64,000 bases of DNA from F1-60-MAGs149 sp037133755 (lineage in GTDB: Bacteria > Actinomycetota > Thermoleophilia > Gaiellales > F1-60-MAGs149): the NCBI GenBank assembly GCA_037133755.1, contig JBAXNN010000004.1, positions 62,001 to 126,000 of the forward strand. The letters are read 5' to 3'. Positions 30,829 through 39,219 of the stretch are shown in pieces. The notes under the pieces are model-generated. The model was not told where the DNA came from and made no database searches. It worked only from the letters and a program-made list of their open reading frames with translations. Position numbers and translations under genes: made by a program. Every line of letters begins with the position of its first letter. Position 1 is the first letter of the stretch.

Positions 30829-31398
30829 ATGGCTGTGACGGAAGATCACGAGATCCTGGCGGCGCGCGACCTGCTTGCGCGCTATGCCGACGTGTATCCA
30901 CTCGAAAGCGCCGAGATTGTGCCGGTCGAGGACATCGCCGAGTCGTTTCTGGGGCTGCGCGTCAAGGACGCGCAGCTCGAGGACGGCGTGTCGGGGATGT
31001 TGAAGATCCGCGAGCGTGAGATCAGCGTCAACGCGGCTGAGGGCGTCGTCTGGCCACGGCGCCGCCGTTTTACGATCGCGCACGAAGTCGGGCACTGGCA
31101 GCTGCACAAGGACGACATCGCCGACCTCGTCGTCACGCGTACGCACGACTACGTGCCGGCCGCACGCGAGAAGGCCAAGACGCCCGAGGAGATCCGCGAG
31201 CGCGAAGCCAACCGCTTCGCCGCCGAGCTCCTGATGCCCGAGGACCGCATCCACGCCGCCGTCGATGTGCACGGTGCCGATGTCGTGGCGCAGGCCGAGC
31301 GCTTCAACGTCTCAGCACTCTCGATGGCCTGGCGGCTCTACAACTACGGCTACATCACGCGTCGCCCGATTCGGCGCGACTACGAGGGCCTGGACTAG
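30829..31398 (+). CDS. ImmA/IrrE family metallopeptidase
   Basis: Zinc peptidase of 189 residues. The metal site is H85-E-V-G-H89 in RFTIAHEVGHWQLH, with the third ligand probably the Glu of REREANRFAAELLMPED, a hallmark of ImmA/IrrE. The closing segment FNVSALSMAWRLYNYGYI is also typical. Known relatives cleave a repressor (ImmR in ICEBs1, DdrO in Deinococcus) to switch on genes. No ordinary XRE repressor is adjacent. Its last four bases overlap the end of the convergent gene at 31,395, whose product has a weak XRE-like stretch, so that protein is a candidate substrate. Confidence 0.88.
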   Translation: MAVTEDHEILAARDLLARYADVYPLESAEIVPVEDIAESFLGLRVKDAQLEDGVSGMLKIREREISVNAAEGVVWPRRRRFTIAHEVGHWQLHKDDIADLVVTRTHDYVPAAREKAKTPEEIREREANRFAAELLMPEDRIHAAVDVHGADVVAQAERFNVSALSMAWRLYNYGYITRRPIRRDYEGLD

Positions 31399-32003
31399 AC
31401 GCCGAACAGGTCGTCGACCATGCGCTCCGCCGCCGTGGTCGACTCGGGCTCCATGGTCGACGCGTCGACCATCATCTTCAGGTCGAGCACGTCGCCGCTG
31501 CGGTTGAGCACGGCCGACGGTCCAAGGTCGGGAATCGGATTGAAGCGCGTGGCAGCCAGCGTCTCACGGATCCCGCCAAGCAAGTCGCCCAGCGCATCGA
31601 GCAGTGCAGGCTGCACGCGGGCGGGTTCCAGCTGACCGGTCTCGAGCTCGTGGTAGCGCTCGTTGAGGCGCTCCTGCGCCGCTTCGTCACGAATGCCGAG
31701 GCGCTCCGCCAGCTGGGCGAGCAGCGCCGGGCGCTTGATGCTCGCGTCGAGGCGAGCGGACTCGAGGATCTCCGCCCAGGGGCGCACGTCGAACATCGGT
31801 GACAGCGCGGCCTGCTGCACGAGCTCAGGGCTCGGCTCGACCGGGCCACGCAGCGACAGTGCCACCTCGACCATGTCGAGCAGCTCCTGCCGATCATCGC
31901 CGGCCTGCTCGACGATCGCGTCGAAGGCGTCGAGCTGGCGCGCATCAAGCGCAGCGCAGGCATCGGCAAGGAGATTGCCGAGGAGGATCTCGCGGTCGTC
32001 CAT
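31395..32003 (-). CDS. Unknown protein with weak XRE-like segment, partner of a sigma factor
   Basis: Protein of 202 residues, not recognised as a named family. The acidic helical N-terminus (residues 1-60) has no zinc-finger cysteines. Residues about 95-145 (LLAQLAERLGI, then YHELETGQLEPARVQPALL and DALGDLLG) resemble the later helices of an XRE domain. The C-terminus is Met/Asp/Glu-rich. The ATG overlaps the stop of the sigma-like gene (TGATG), the usual place for an anti-sigma factor. I infer a regulator of that sigma factor, perhaps removed by the ImmA-like peptidase encoded convergently; no direct sequence proof exists. Confidence 0.6.
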   Translation of the reverse strand: MDDREILLGNLLADACAALDARQLDAFDAIVEQAGDDRQELLDMVEVALSLRGPVEPSPELVQQAALSPMFDVRPWAEILESARLDASIKRPALLAQLAERLGIRDEAAQERLNERYHELETGQLEPARVQPALLDALGDLLGGIRETLAATRFNPIPDLGPSAVLNRSGDVLDLKMMVDASTMEPESTTAAERMVDDLFGV

Positions 32004-32569
32004 CACAACTCCAATTCTTGCCGCTCCGCCTCCGTGCGCAGGCGCTTATGCGCCCGCCAGCGGATCTGGTGGAGGTTGTTGGGGTCGACATCGAGCTCGC
32101 GCGCGATGTCGCCATCGCTCATGCCCTCGAGTGTGCGGTCGATGATCAGGCGCTCGCGCTCGTTGAGCACGGGGTAGAGGCGCTCGAGCAGATCTCGGTC
32201 GAGAATCAGGTCGAGCTCCTCCTCGTCGTAGCGGGAGTCCTCGATCTCCTCGATCGTGGGCGCCTGCCGCGCCTCGGTGCGCTGCACGTCGCCGTACGCG
32301 TAGCTCGCCATCTGATTGATTAGGCCGACCATGTTCCGCGGATCCTCGTCGCGGTGGTAGACCCACTTCGTGAAGCGGATGCCGATGCACCCCAGCACGT
32401 CGTCCCTCTCAGCGCCGCGGGCCACGCGTCGCGAGGCGAGGATGGCCTGGTTCTCGTAGCGGAGCCAGAGCTGAGCGGCAGCCCTCTTCGCCGTTTCAAG
32501 ATCGCCCGCACGATACGCGGCTCGTGCGCGTCGTGTGAGGTCGATGTCGATGGCGGCGTCGTCGGGCAT
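32003..32569 (-). CDS. Sigma-70 family RNA polymerase sigma factor (small, ECF-like)
   Basis: Protein of 188 residues. Residues about 20-95 resemble region 2 (AAAQLWLRYENQAILASRRV, then FTKWVYHRD and LINQMASYAYGDVQR). Residues about 130-180 form region 4 with the HTH MSDGDIARELDVDPNNLHQI followed by RWRAHKRL. An acidic linker (EEIEDSRYDEEELD) joins them. There is no region 3. The gene is followed with one-base overlap by its presumed antagonist, and the ImmA-like gene lies tail-to-tail beyond that. Region 2 is divergent, so promoter specificity cannot be guessed. Confidence 0.75.
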   Translation of the reverse strand: MPDDAAIDIDLTRRARAAYRAGDLETAKRAAAQLWLRYENQAILASRRVARGAERDDVLGCIGIRFTKWVYHRDEDPRNMVGLINQMASYAYGDVQRTEARQAPTIEEIEDSRYDEEELDLILDRDLLERLYPVLNERERLIIDRTLEGMSDGDIARELDVDPNNLHQIRWRAHKRLRTEAERQELEL

Positions 32570-32695
32570 GCGTTCTGATTCTGCCGGTTTGGGTGCGGGA
32601 AGGGAAGCGGGATGCGCAGCAGGAAGTTCATGTTGGCCTCTCGTCGGCCCCTGTCTGCCCTCCCTTACGGACGGATGTTCGATCCGTACGACCGC

Positions 32696-33673
32696 TTACG
32701 ACGCGAAGTCGAGCAGCACCTTGCCGACCTTGCCGGAGCCCTCCATGTGGGCGAGGGCGTCTGCCGCCTCGTTCCACGGGAAGGAGCGGTCGATCACCGG
32801 GTTGAGTCGGCCCGCGTCAAGGTGCGGCCCGAGCTCGTGGTGGAAGCGCTGGATCGCGTCGGCCTTCTCCTCGATGGGGCGCGCTCGCAACGTGGTGCCG
32901 AAGATCGTGGCGCGCTTCGTCATTAGGTCGCGCAACTGCATGTCGACCTTCTGGCCCGCGCCGATGCCGACGATGGCGAGGCGGCCGAGCCGCGCGATCG
33001 CTTTCATGTTGCCGTCGAAGTTCGGCGCACCGACGAGCTCGAGGATGACGTCGGCGCCACGGCCGCCGGTCAGCTCCAGCACCGACTCGACCCAGCCATC
33101 CGCGTCGATCGCGGTCGCGCCCCAGCTCTCGATCGCCTTGCGGCCCTCGGCATGGCGCGAGACGCCGATCACGATTGCGCCGGAGGCGACGCCGATCTGC
33201 ACAGCAGCCGAGCCGACGCCACCAGCGGCGCCGTGGACGAGCAGCGTGTCGCCGGGGCGGAGTCCCGCCTGCGTCGAGATGGCGTCGTGCGCGGTGATGA
33301 AGACCTCGGGAATCGCGGCGATCTCCTTCGCGTCGAGGCGCGACGGCACGTGCACGACGCAGCGCTCGTGCACGGCGACGCGATCGGAGAGCCCGCCGCC
33401 ACCGACGAGGCCATAGGCGCGGTCGCCGACCTTCCAGCTGCGCACCTTCGAGCCAACCTGCTCGATCACGCCTGCGACCTCGAGGCCCGGGATGTCGGAC
33501 GGCCAGCCGGGCGGCGCCGGGTAGGCGCCCTTGCGCTGTGCGATGTCGGCGCCGTTGATGCCGGCAAACGCCGCGTGGATCAGCACTTCCTCGTCACCGC
33601 AGATCGGATCGGGCCGCTCCTCGCACGCAACGACCTCGTTTCCTCCAGCTCCGGTGTAGACGACGCAGCGCAT
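32696..33673 (-). CDS. Zinc-independent quinone oxidoreductase (MDR superfamily)
   Basis: NADPH-dependent medium-chain reductase of 325 residues. It shows PGLEVAGVIEQVGSKVRSWK, the Rossmann motif LVHGAAGGVGSAAVQIG, GRGADVILELVG and the tail of the PIG3/QOR group (NPVIDRSFPWNEAADALAHM, then EGSGKVGKVLL). The zinc-binding Cys/His of alcohol dehydrogenases are absent. ATG 33673 has a GAGGAGA site; a much longer frame upstream is antisense to the CapA gene and is not used. Probable role: reduction of quinones or enones in detoxification. Confidence 0.9.
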   Translation of the reverse strand: MRCVVYTGAGGNEVVACEERPDPICGDEEVLIHAAFAGINGADIAQRKGAYPAPPGWPSDIPGLEVAGVIEQVGSKVRSWKVGDRAYGLVGGGGLSDRVAVHERCVVHVPSRLDAKEIAAIPEVFITAHDAISTQAGLRPGDTLLVHGAAGGVGSAAVQIGVASGAIVIGVSRHAEGRKAIESWGATAIDADGWVESVLELTGGRGADVILELVGAPNFDGNMKAIARLGRLAIVGIGAGQKVDMQLRDLMTKRATIFGTTLRARPIEEKADAIQRFHHELGPHLDAGRLNPVIDRSFPWNEAADALAHMEGSGKVGKVLLDFAS

Positions 33674-33749
33674 GCGGTTCTCCTCGCAATCGATTGTGGG
33701 CAGCGTACCCGGACGAGGAACGCTGCGGAACCTGGGGAACAATGGGGGC

Positions 33750-34880
33750 ATGCGCCTCGTGCCCGTCGTCGTCCTGCTCGCGCTTGCCGGTGCCCTCACT
33801 GCGGCCTGCGGTGGGTCGTCGTCGAGCGACGCCTCGGCGGCCGCTCCCACAACCAGCGCACCTCCCGTCTCGACCGAGGCACCTGCCACCACCGAGGCTC
33901 CCGTCACGACCGAGGCCGCGCCGCCGAAGCTCCCGAAGCGCCTTGGCAGCGGCGAGTCGGTCACCTTCGCCTTCGGTGGCGACGTGATGTTCGAGGAGCC
34001 GATCCGCTCGTATCTCTCCGAGCCGGCCTCCGTCTTCGCACCGATCCGCGGCGTGCTCCGCAAGGCCGATGTCGCGATGGCCAACCTCGAGACGCCGGTC
34101 ACCGACCGCGGTACGCCGACGCCGAATAAGCAGTACCTCTTCCGCGCGCCCGCGAGCGCCTTCGATGCCCTCAAGCGCAGCGGCCTCGACGTCGTGACGG
34201 TCGCCAACAACCACGGCATGGACTACGGCGCCGTCGGCCTCGAAGACACCTTGCGCACCGCCAAGAAGAAGGGCTTCCCCGTCGTCGGCGGTGGCTTCAA
34301 CGAGGCGCAGGCCTTCCATCCGTGGCGCACGACCGTCAAGGGTCAGCGCATCGCGGTGATCGGTGCGACGCAGGTGATCGACGAGGAGTTCCTCTCCTGG
34401 TGGGAGGCGCGCGGCAGCCAGACCGGCGTGGCGAGTGCCAAATACGACATGGAGGATCGACTCGTCCGACAGGTGATGAAGGCGCGCCGCACGAGCGACA
34501 CCGTTGTCGTCTACCTGCACTGGGGCGAGGAGATGAAGTCGTGTCCGCTGGACCGCCAGGTGTCACTCGCCGAGCGGCTCGTCAAGGCCGGCGCGGACAT
34601 CATTATCGGCTCGCATGCGCACATCCTGCTCGGTGGCGGCATGCTCGACCGCTCGTTCGTCGACTACGGCCTCGGCAACTTCGTCTTCTACACGGGCGGC
34701 GGGATCGCAGCCCAGACCGGCGTCGTCGAGGTGACGGCGACAGGTCGGCGCATCGACGGCTACCGCTTCGTCCCGGCCACGATCTCCGGCGGCCGGCCCG
34801 AGCCGGTCACGGGCTCCGCCAAGGCAGCGCGGATCGCGGACTGGAACGCGCTACGCGACTGCGCCGGGCTTGACCGATGA
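33750..34880 (+). CDS. CapA-family lipoprotein
   Basis: Secreted lipoprotein of 376 residues. The signal ends in a lipobox, LTAAC, with C20 as lipidation site, followed by a GGSSSS and Thr/Pro-rich linker to about residue 65. The remainder is the PGA_cap/metallophosphatase-like fold: VTFAFGGDVMFEEP, MANLETPVT, VTVANNHGMDYG, VVYLHWGEE and IIGSHAHILLGG supply the Asp, Asn and His metal ligands. CapA of Bacillus takes part in poly-gamma-glutamate capsule export; here no capBC genes are present, so the role may be different. The 3-prime end overlaps the convergent EamA gene by 30 bases. Confidence 0.85.
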   Translation: MRLVPVVVLLALAGALTAACGGSSSSDASAAAPTTSAPPVSTEAPATTEAPVTTEAAPPKLPKRLGSGESVTFAFGGDVMFEEPIRSYLSEPASVFAPIRGVLRKADVAMANLETPVTDRGTPTPNKQYLFRAPASAFDALKRSGLDVVTVANNHGMDYGAVGLEDTLRTAKKKGFPVVGGGFNEAQAFHPWRTTVKGQRIAVIGATQVIDEEFLSWWEARGSQTGVASAKYDMEDRLVRQVMKARRTSDTVVVYLHWGEEMKSCPLDRQVSLAERLVKAGADIIIGSHAHILLGGGMLDRSFVDYGLGNFVFYTGGGIAAQTGVVEVTATGRRIDGYRFVPATISGGRPEPVTGSAKAARIADWNALRDCAGLDR

Positions 34881-35798
34881 GCCGCCCGTGTCGACCTTGC
34901 GTTTGACGGCGATCGGCGCAAGCGCCGCGCCGATGATCACGAGCACGGCGCCGATCAGCGAGACGATCCCGGGGCGCTCGTCCAGCACGGCATAACTGAG
35001 GATCACCACCGTCGCGATCTCAATGGACGCCACGAGTGCCGTTGCGGCGCTGCCGAGACGCATCAGGCCCATCGTCTGGAAGAGGCACGCGACGATGCTC
35101 GAGATGAACGCCACGCCGAGCAGTGCCATCCAGCCCGTCACGTCAGGCAGGTCATGCCCGCCGAGCAGGAGACCACCGGGGATCAGGAAGACCGCCGCGG
35201 CGAGCACGGTTACGCCGAGCCACGCCAACGGGTCGACACCTTCGAGTCCCTCCTCGGCGACGAGGAAGTAGCCCGCCACGATGCAGGCGAACAGCAGCGT
35301 GAGGATCACGCCGAGGATGTCGATCGACCCGACGGGGCTGCCGATCGCGAGCGCGACGCCGATCAGGGTGATCGCGGTCACGCCGAGCGAAAGCCAGGTC
35401 AGGTGCACGCGACCGAGCGCGCCGGCGCCGAGCACCGTCAGGGCGGGATAGATGAAGAGAATCAGCGTCACCGTCGCGGGGTCCATCCGCTGCACGGCGG
35501 CGAAGTACAGCGCGGGGCCGGCGATCGACGTGAAGCACGCGATCACGACCGGTCGGCGATGGCCACGCAGCGTCGCCCGGCGTTCGGGGTTGAGGAGAAA
35601 CAGCGCGAGCAGCAGGAACAGGAACGCGCGGACGGCCAGCAGCACGCCGACCGAGGCGCCGTGGTCGTACGCCACGGCGGCGAACACGCCCTGCGTTCCG
35701 TAGAGCACGGCCGAGACCGCGATGAACAGTTGGGCGGCGCGGAGGCCGTGTGGCGCCTTGATCAACCGATTGGAGGGCGCAGTCGCCACGCTCGCCAT
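34851..35798 (-). CDS. EamA/DMT family transporter
   Basis: Integral membrane protein of 315 residues with about ten hydrophobic segments arranged as two EamA repeats (first from LFIAVSAVLYGTQGVFAAV, second from ILTLLFACIVAGYFLVAEE). The end of the second repeat, VILSYAVLDERPGIVSLIGA followed by VLVIIGAALAPIA, is characteristic of drug/metabolite exporters. Substrate unknown. ATG 35798 was preferred over a much longer frame because the added part lacks any membrane or family content. Confidence 0.87.
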   Translation of the reverse strand: MASVATAPSNRLIKAPHGLRAAQLFIAVSAVLYGTQGVFAAVAYDHGASVGVLLAVRAFLFLLLALFLLNPERRATLRGHRRPVVIACFTSIAGPALYFAAVQRMDPATVTLILFIYPALTVLGAGALGRVHLTWLSLGVTAITLIGVALAIGSPVGSIDILGVILTLLFACIVAGYFLVAEEGLEGVDPLAWLGVTVLAAAVFLIPGGLLLGGHDLPDVTGWMALLGVAFISSIVACLFQTMGLMRLGSAATALVASIEIATVVILSYAVLDERPGIVSLIGAVLVIIGAALAPIAVKRKVDTGGSSVKPGAVA

Positions 35799-35849
35799 GG
35801 TACGCAGGGTGGTGGCGCGTCGCGGTAACGGCACGGTAGTGTTCCGCGC

Positions 35850-36386
35850 ATGGCTGGCCTTTCGCACGAGTCCCGCGCGTTCCGCGACACCGTCGGTGCG
35901 TTCGCCACGGGCGTCACCGTCGTCACGACGTCCAACGCCGGCGCGCCGCAGGGCATGACGATGAACTCGTTCACCAGCGTGTCGCTCGATCCGCTGCTCG
36001 TGCTCGTCTCGATGGCGCACGGCACGCGAACGCTCGACGGCATCAAGCAGAGCAAGAAGATGGCCGTCAACGTCCTGCACCGCACGCAGCAGGAGGCGGC
36101 GCTCGCGTTCGCGCAGCGCGGTGGCGACTTTCCGCACGACCATGCGGTACTTGATCCCCACGGCTTCTACTCCGTGCGCCACTCGCTCGCGATCATGCGC
36201 TGCGAGGTCTTCGACATCGTCACGGCCGGCGATCATGATCTGGTGATCGGCGAGGTCGTCCACTTCGAGAGCTCCCCGGGTGAGCCGCTGATCTTCCATC
36301 GCGGCGCCTTCGGCGGCCTCGACGAGGATGCGCTGGTGCCGCGCGGCCGCGTCATCGGGATCTCCGATGGCGAAGGCTGGATGTAA
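35850..36386 (+). CDS. Flavin reductase family protein (FMN-binding)
   Basis: Protein of 178 residues with the flavin_reduct fold: FRDTVGAFATGVTVVTTSN, GMTMNSFTSVSLDPLLVLVS, KMAVNVLHRTQQEAALAFAQ and DHDLVIGEVVHFES. It matches the small reductase components of two-component flavin monooxygenases (HpaC type), which supply reduced FMN or FAD to a partner oxygenase. No partner is adjacent. The HDLVIGEV stretch supports the assignment. Confidence 0.88.
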   Translation: MAGLSHESRAFRDTVGAFATGVTVVTTSNAGAPQGMTMNSFTSVSLDPLLVLVSMAHGTRTLDGIKQSKKMAVNVLHRTQQEAALAFAQRGGDFPHDHAVLDPHGFYSVRHSLAIMRCEVFDIVTAGDHDLVIGEVVHFESSPGEPLIFHRGAFGGLDEDALVPRGRVIGISDGEGWM

Positions 36387-36524
36387 CGCCGCCCGCCGAA
36401 TTCGTTCGAATTCGCACGCGCCCGATGCAATTTCCGTTGCAATCGGCTACCGTTGTCGACATCCCGCCGTTTGGGGGGACGTGAGGCCCGGCGCACTGGG
36501 TCGTTAGAGAAGGACGGGTGCCGC

Positions 36525-36731
36525 ATGGCGACCGGAGTTGTGAAGTGGTTCTCCGATGCAAAGGGCTATGGATTCATTGCCCCTGATGGCGGAGGCAAGG
36601 ATCTCTTCGTCCACTACACCAGCGTTGCGGGTTCGGGTTTCCGCACGCTCCGCGAGGGTGCAAAAGTCACCTTCGAGGCGCGCGAGGGCCAGAAGGGCCC
36701 CGAGGCGATCGACGTCGAGATGGTCGACTGA
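36525..36731 (+). CDS. csp: Cold-shock domain protein
   Basis: Single-stranded RNA/DNA-binding protein of 68 residues. The RNP1 motif is KGYGFIAPDG and RNP2 is DLFVHYTSV; the basic/aromatic surface is complete. It begins MATGVVKWFSDAKGY, the standard actinobacterial start. Its upstream gap of 138 bases could contain a structured 5-prime leader, as in E. coli cspA, but I cannot show one. A strong terminator follows. Confidence 0.95.
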   Translation: MATGVVKWFSDAKGYGFIAPDGGGKDLFVHYTSVAGSGFRTLREGAKVTFEAREGQKGPEAIDVEMVD

Positions 36732-36746
36732 TCAACTGCGTCTTGC

Positions 36747-36789
36747 GGCGCCGTCTCCGCCTTCGGGTGGAGGCGGCGCCACTTTTTTT
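36747..36789 (+). terminator. Rho-independent terminator of csp
   Basis: GC-rich stem (GGCGCC outer arm, CTCCGCC-type inner pairs, loop around TTCGGGT) followed by seven T residues at 36783-36789. The best intrinsic terminator in the window. Confidence 0.92.
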
Positions 36790-36805
36790 GCCCGCGTGAA
36801 TCGAA

Positions 36806-36912
36806 GGGCATGTCCCAAAGGGGTCAGACGTGTTTGGGACATGGAATCGGACATCGGCAGACAGATCGCATCGGCATGTCCCAAACACGTCTGACCCCTT
36901 TGGGACATGCCC
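36806..36912. repeat. REP-like double palindrome, copy II
   Basis: Perfect 38-base inverted arms (36806-36843 and 36875-36912) with a 31-base spacer. Each arm alone forms a hairpin (CATGTCCCAAA with TTTGGGACATG). The AAAGGGGTCAGAC core equals that of copy I, while the outer stem sequence is different on both sides, so pairing rather than sequence is kept. It lies between the csp terminator and the M32 carboxypeptidase gene. Confidence 0.87.
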
Positions 36913-36964
36913 CGCTGCTCCAACGCTCCGCCGCTAGGCTCCGCGTGACACCGAGGAGCGGCAG

Positions 36965-38455
36965 ATGACCGACGCATGGGGCGCCTTCGAGGCGCGGATG
37001 AACGAGCAGAGCGACCTGGGCGGCATCATGGGCCTGCTCGGCTGGGACGAGCAGACGATGTGCCCACCCGGCGGTCGCGGCGCCCGCGCCCATCACGGCG
37101 CGACGTTGGCGGCGATCGCACATCAGCGGCTCGTGGATCCGGCCTATGGCGAGGCCATCGAGGTCGCGGCTGCACTGCCCGACCTGACGGTCGCCCAGCA
37201 GGCGATGGTGCGCGAGGCGCGTCGCTCGCGCGACAAGGCGACGAAGCTGCCCGAGGCGTTCGTGCGTGCGATGGCGCAGCAGCGCTCTGCCACGAACCAG
37301 GCGTGGGAGCACGCGCGCGAGACGAAGCGCTTTGAGGATTACCGGCCGGCCCTGGAAGAGCTGATGCGCCTCAAGGTCGAGGAGGCCGATCTGCTGAAGG
37401 GCGACGGCACGCGCTACGACGCGCTGCTCGACGATTTCGAGCCCGGCATGCGTCTCGAGCGCCTTGAGCCGCTGCTCGGCTCGCTCCGCGATCGTCTCGT
37501 GCCGTTCGCACAGACGCTGCTCGATGCGCCCGCGCCCGATGTGTCGGTGCTCGAGCAGGGCTTCGATCGCGACCGCCAGTACGCGTTCTCGCTGCGGGTG
37601 CTCGAGGACCTCGGCTTCGATTTCGAGCATGGCCGTCAGGACCTCTCGACGCATCCGTTCACCGGCGGCACGGCACCGAGCGATGTGCGCCTGACGACGC
37701 GCGTCTGGGAGGATTGGCTGCCGGCCTGCCTGTACGCGACGGTGCACGAGTGCGGCCACGGCCTCTACGAGCAGGGGCATGCGAAGGAGCTGTGGCGCAC
37801 GAGCGTCTGCGGCGCGCCGTCGCTCGGCCTGCACGAGTCGCAGTCGCGCTTCTACGAGAACATCATCGGTCGCTCGCAGGCGTTCTGGGATCACTATCTG
37901 CCCGTCGCGCGGGAGTTCTTCCCCGGCCAGCTCGACGGGGTCGACGCGATGGCGCTGCAGCGCGCGGTCTGCCGCGTGGCGCGTACGCCGATCCGCGTCG
38001 AGTCCGATGAGGTGACGTACAACCTGCACATCCTGCTGCGCTTCGAGCTCGAGGTCGATCTGATCGAGGAGCGTGTCGCGGTTGCCGACCTGCCCGAGGT
38101 GTGGAACGCCCGCATGGAGCAGTACCTCGGCTACACGCCGAAGGACGACGTCGAGGGCGTCATGCAGGACGTGCACTGGTCGGAGGGCCTGTTCGGGTAC
38201 TTCCCGACGTACACGCTCGGCAACCTCTACTCGGCCGCGATTCGTGACGCGATGGCGCAGGACCTGCAGATCGATGACCTCGTGCGCGCGGGCGAATTCG
38301 CGCCGATCCTCGCGTGGTTGCGCCAACGCATCCATGCCGTGGGCGCCGTGCCGCTCGGCGAGGACCTGATGCGCGAGGTGACGGGCAAGCCGCTCCAGAT
38401 CGACTCGTTCATGACGTACCTCGAGGAGAAGTACGGCGCGCTCTACGGCGTGTGA
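36965..38455 (+). CDS. M32 family metallocarboxypeptidase
   Basis: Zinc carboxypeptidase of 496 residues, like Thermus/Pyrococcus carboxypeptidase Taq. All five family blocks are present: HPFTGGTAPSDVRLTTR, the metal site H261-E-C-G-H265 in ATVHECGHGLYEQG, HESQSRFYEN, RVESDEVTYNLHI and GVMQDVHWSEGLFGYFPTYT with TLGN. No signal peptide, so it is a cytoplasmic enzyme that trims C-terminal residues from peptides, probably in recycling of proteasome or protease products. The stop codon is buried in REP-like copy III. Confidence 0.93.
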   Translation: MTDAWGAFEARMNEQSDLGGIMGLLGWDEQTMCPPGGRGARAHHGATLAAIAHQRLVDPAYGEAIEVAAALPDLTVAQQAMVREARRSRDKATKLPEAFVRAMAQQRSATNQAWEHARETKRFEDYRPALEELMRLKVEEADLLKGDGTRYDALLDDFEPGMRLERLEPLLGSLRDRLVPFAQTLLDAPAPDVSVLEQGFDRDRQYAFSLRVLEDLGFDFEHGRQDLSTHPFTGGTAPSDVRLTTRVWEDWLPACLYATVHECGHGLYEQGHAKELWRTSVCGAPSLGLHESQSRFYENIIGRSQAFWDHYLPVAREFFPGQLDGVDAMALQRAVCRVARTPIRVESDEVTYNLHILLRFELEVDLIEERVAVADLPEVWNARMEQYLGYTPKDDVEGVMQDVHWSEGLFGYFPTYTLGNLYSAAIRDAMAQDLQIDDLVRAGEFAPILAWLRQRIHAVGAVPLGEDLMREVTGKPLQIDSFMTYLEEKYGALYGV

Positions 38456-38484
38456 CGCAAAGGGGTCTGGCCCCTCTGCGTCAC
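38452..38484. repeat. REP-like palindrome, copy III (single)
   Basis: One hairpin unit with GTGACGCA and TGCGTCAC as outer arms and AGGGG/CCCCT as inner arms. The AAAGGGGTC core is shared with copies I and II; the outer stem is again different. It contains the stop codon of the M32 gene and ends one base before the thyX stop, so it may serve both convergent genes as an end structure. Confidence 0.8.
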
Positions 38485-38485
38485 C

Positions 38486-39166
38486 TCACGGCGCCTTGCG
38501 ACCGTGCTCGACGAAGTGCCGGTGCGTGACCGGCATCCGCGTCTCGAACAGCGACTCGACGGCTTCGGCATAGCGCCGGATCTCGCGCTGCGCGTGCTCC
38601 TGATTGCGGAGCGAGAGGAAGTTCATCAGGCTGCGGGCGTTCAGCGTCCAGAAGAACTCGGTCATGATCCCGACGGGCAGGACACTGCGCGCGACCTCTT
38701 TCGCGACGCCGTCGGCGAGCATCGCCTCGTACGCCTCGTAGGAGGCGCGATACGACTCCTCGATCGTGCCGCGCGTCTTCTCGGCGAGATCCATCGGAAC
38801 GGCCTCGAAGGTGTACGCGCCGGGCTTGCCGACCTGCGTCCGCACGTCCTCGAGCGCGGGCACGTAGAACGACTCGTCGATCTTGGCGTAGCGGCCCGAC
38901 AGCTCGTTGAACGAGCCGACGCGATGGCGGATCCATTCGCGCATGACGAAGATCGGGCAGCGCACGTGGAAGCGGAAGGCGTTGTGCTCGAACGGCGTGC
39001 CGTGGCGCTCGCGCATCAGGAAGCCGATCAGTCCCTCGTCGCGCTCGTCCATCGAGTCTTTGCGCGTACCGAACGAGACGCGTGCGGCGTTGACGACCGA
39101 GAGGTCGTCGGCCATCGCCTGGTCGAGCCGGACGAAGCCATCGGTAAAGACGTTGATGCGATCCAT
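38486..39166 (-). CDS. thyX: Flavin-dependent thymidylate synthase
   Basis: Makes dTMP from dUMP using FAD, NADPH and methylene-THF. The ThyX signature RHRVGSFNELSGRY begins at residue 80; other conserved parts are ERHGTPFEHNAFRFHV, FFWTLNARSLMNFLSLR and AQREIRRYAEAV. The 226-residue length is typical. ThyX in place of ThyA is common in actinobacteria. It is a single gene on the minus strand. Confidence 0.95.
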   Translation of the reverse strand: MDRINVFTDGFVRLDQAMADDLSVVNAARVSFGTRKDSMDERDEGLIGFLMRERHGTPFEHNAFRFHVRCPIFVMREWIRHRVGSFNELSGRYAKIDESFYVPALEDVRTQVGKPGAYTFEAVPMDLAEKTRGTIEESYRASYEAYEAMLADGVAKEVARSVLPVGIMTEFFWTLNARSLMNFLSLRNQEHAQREIRRYAEAVESLFETRMPVTHRHFVEHGRKAP

Positions 39167-39219
39167 GCCTTGGAATCTAGTCGCGGCCCCGGCGGGTGCG
39201 CCCGCGGAATCAGGTCGCG

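Noticed and set aside
32320..32631. A 103-codon minus ORF starting with a GAGAGG site upstream of the sigma factor
   Set aside because: It runs out of frame through the sigma gene with Pro/Arg-rich content. The sigma frame has recognisable region 2 and 4 patterns.
35154..35828. A 224-codon frame opposite the EamA transporter
   Set aside because: Product is a low-complexity mix of Glu, Gln, Arg and Asp, the expected antisense of hydrophobic codons.
36387..36524. A riboswitch or RNA thermometer before csp
   Set aside because: No fold that I could recognise. A cold-shock leader is possible from the family but not shown by this sequence.
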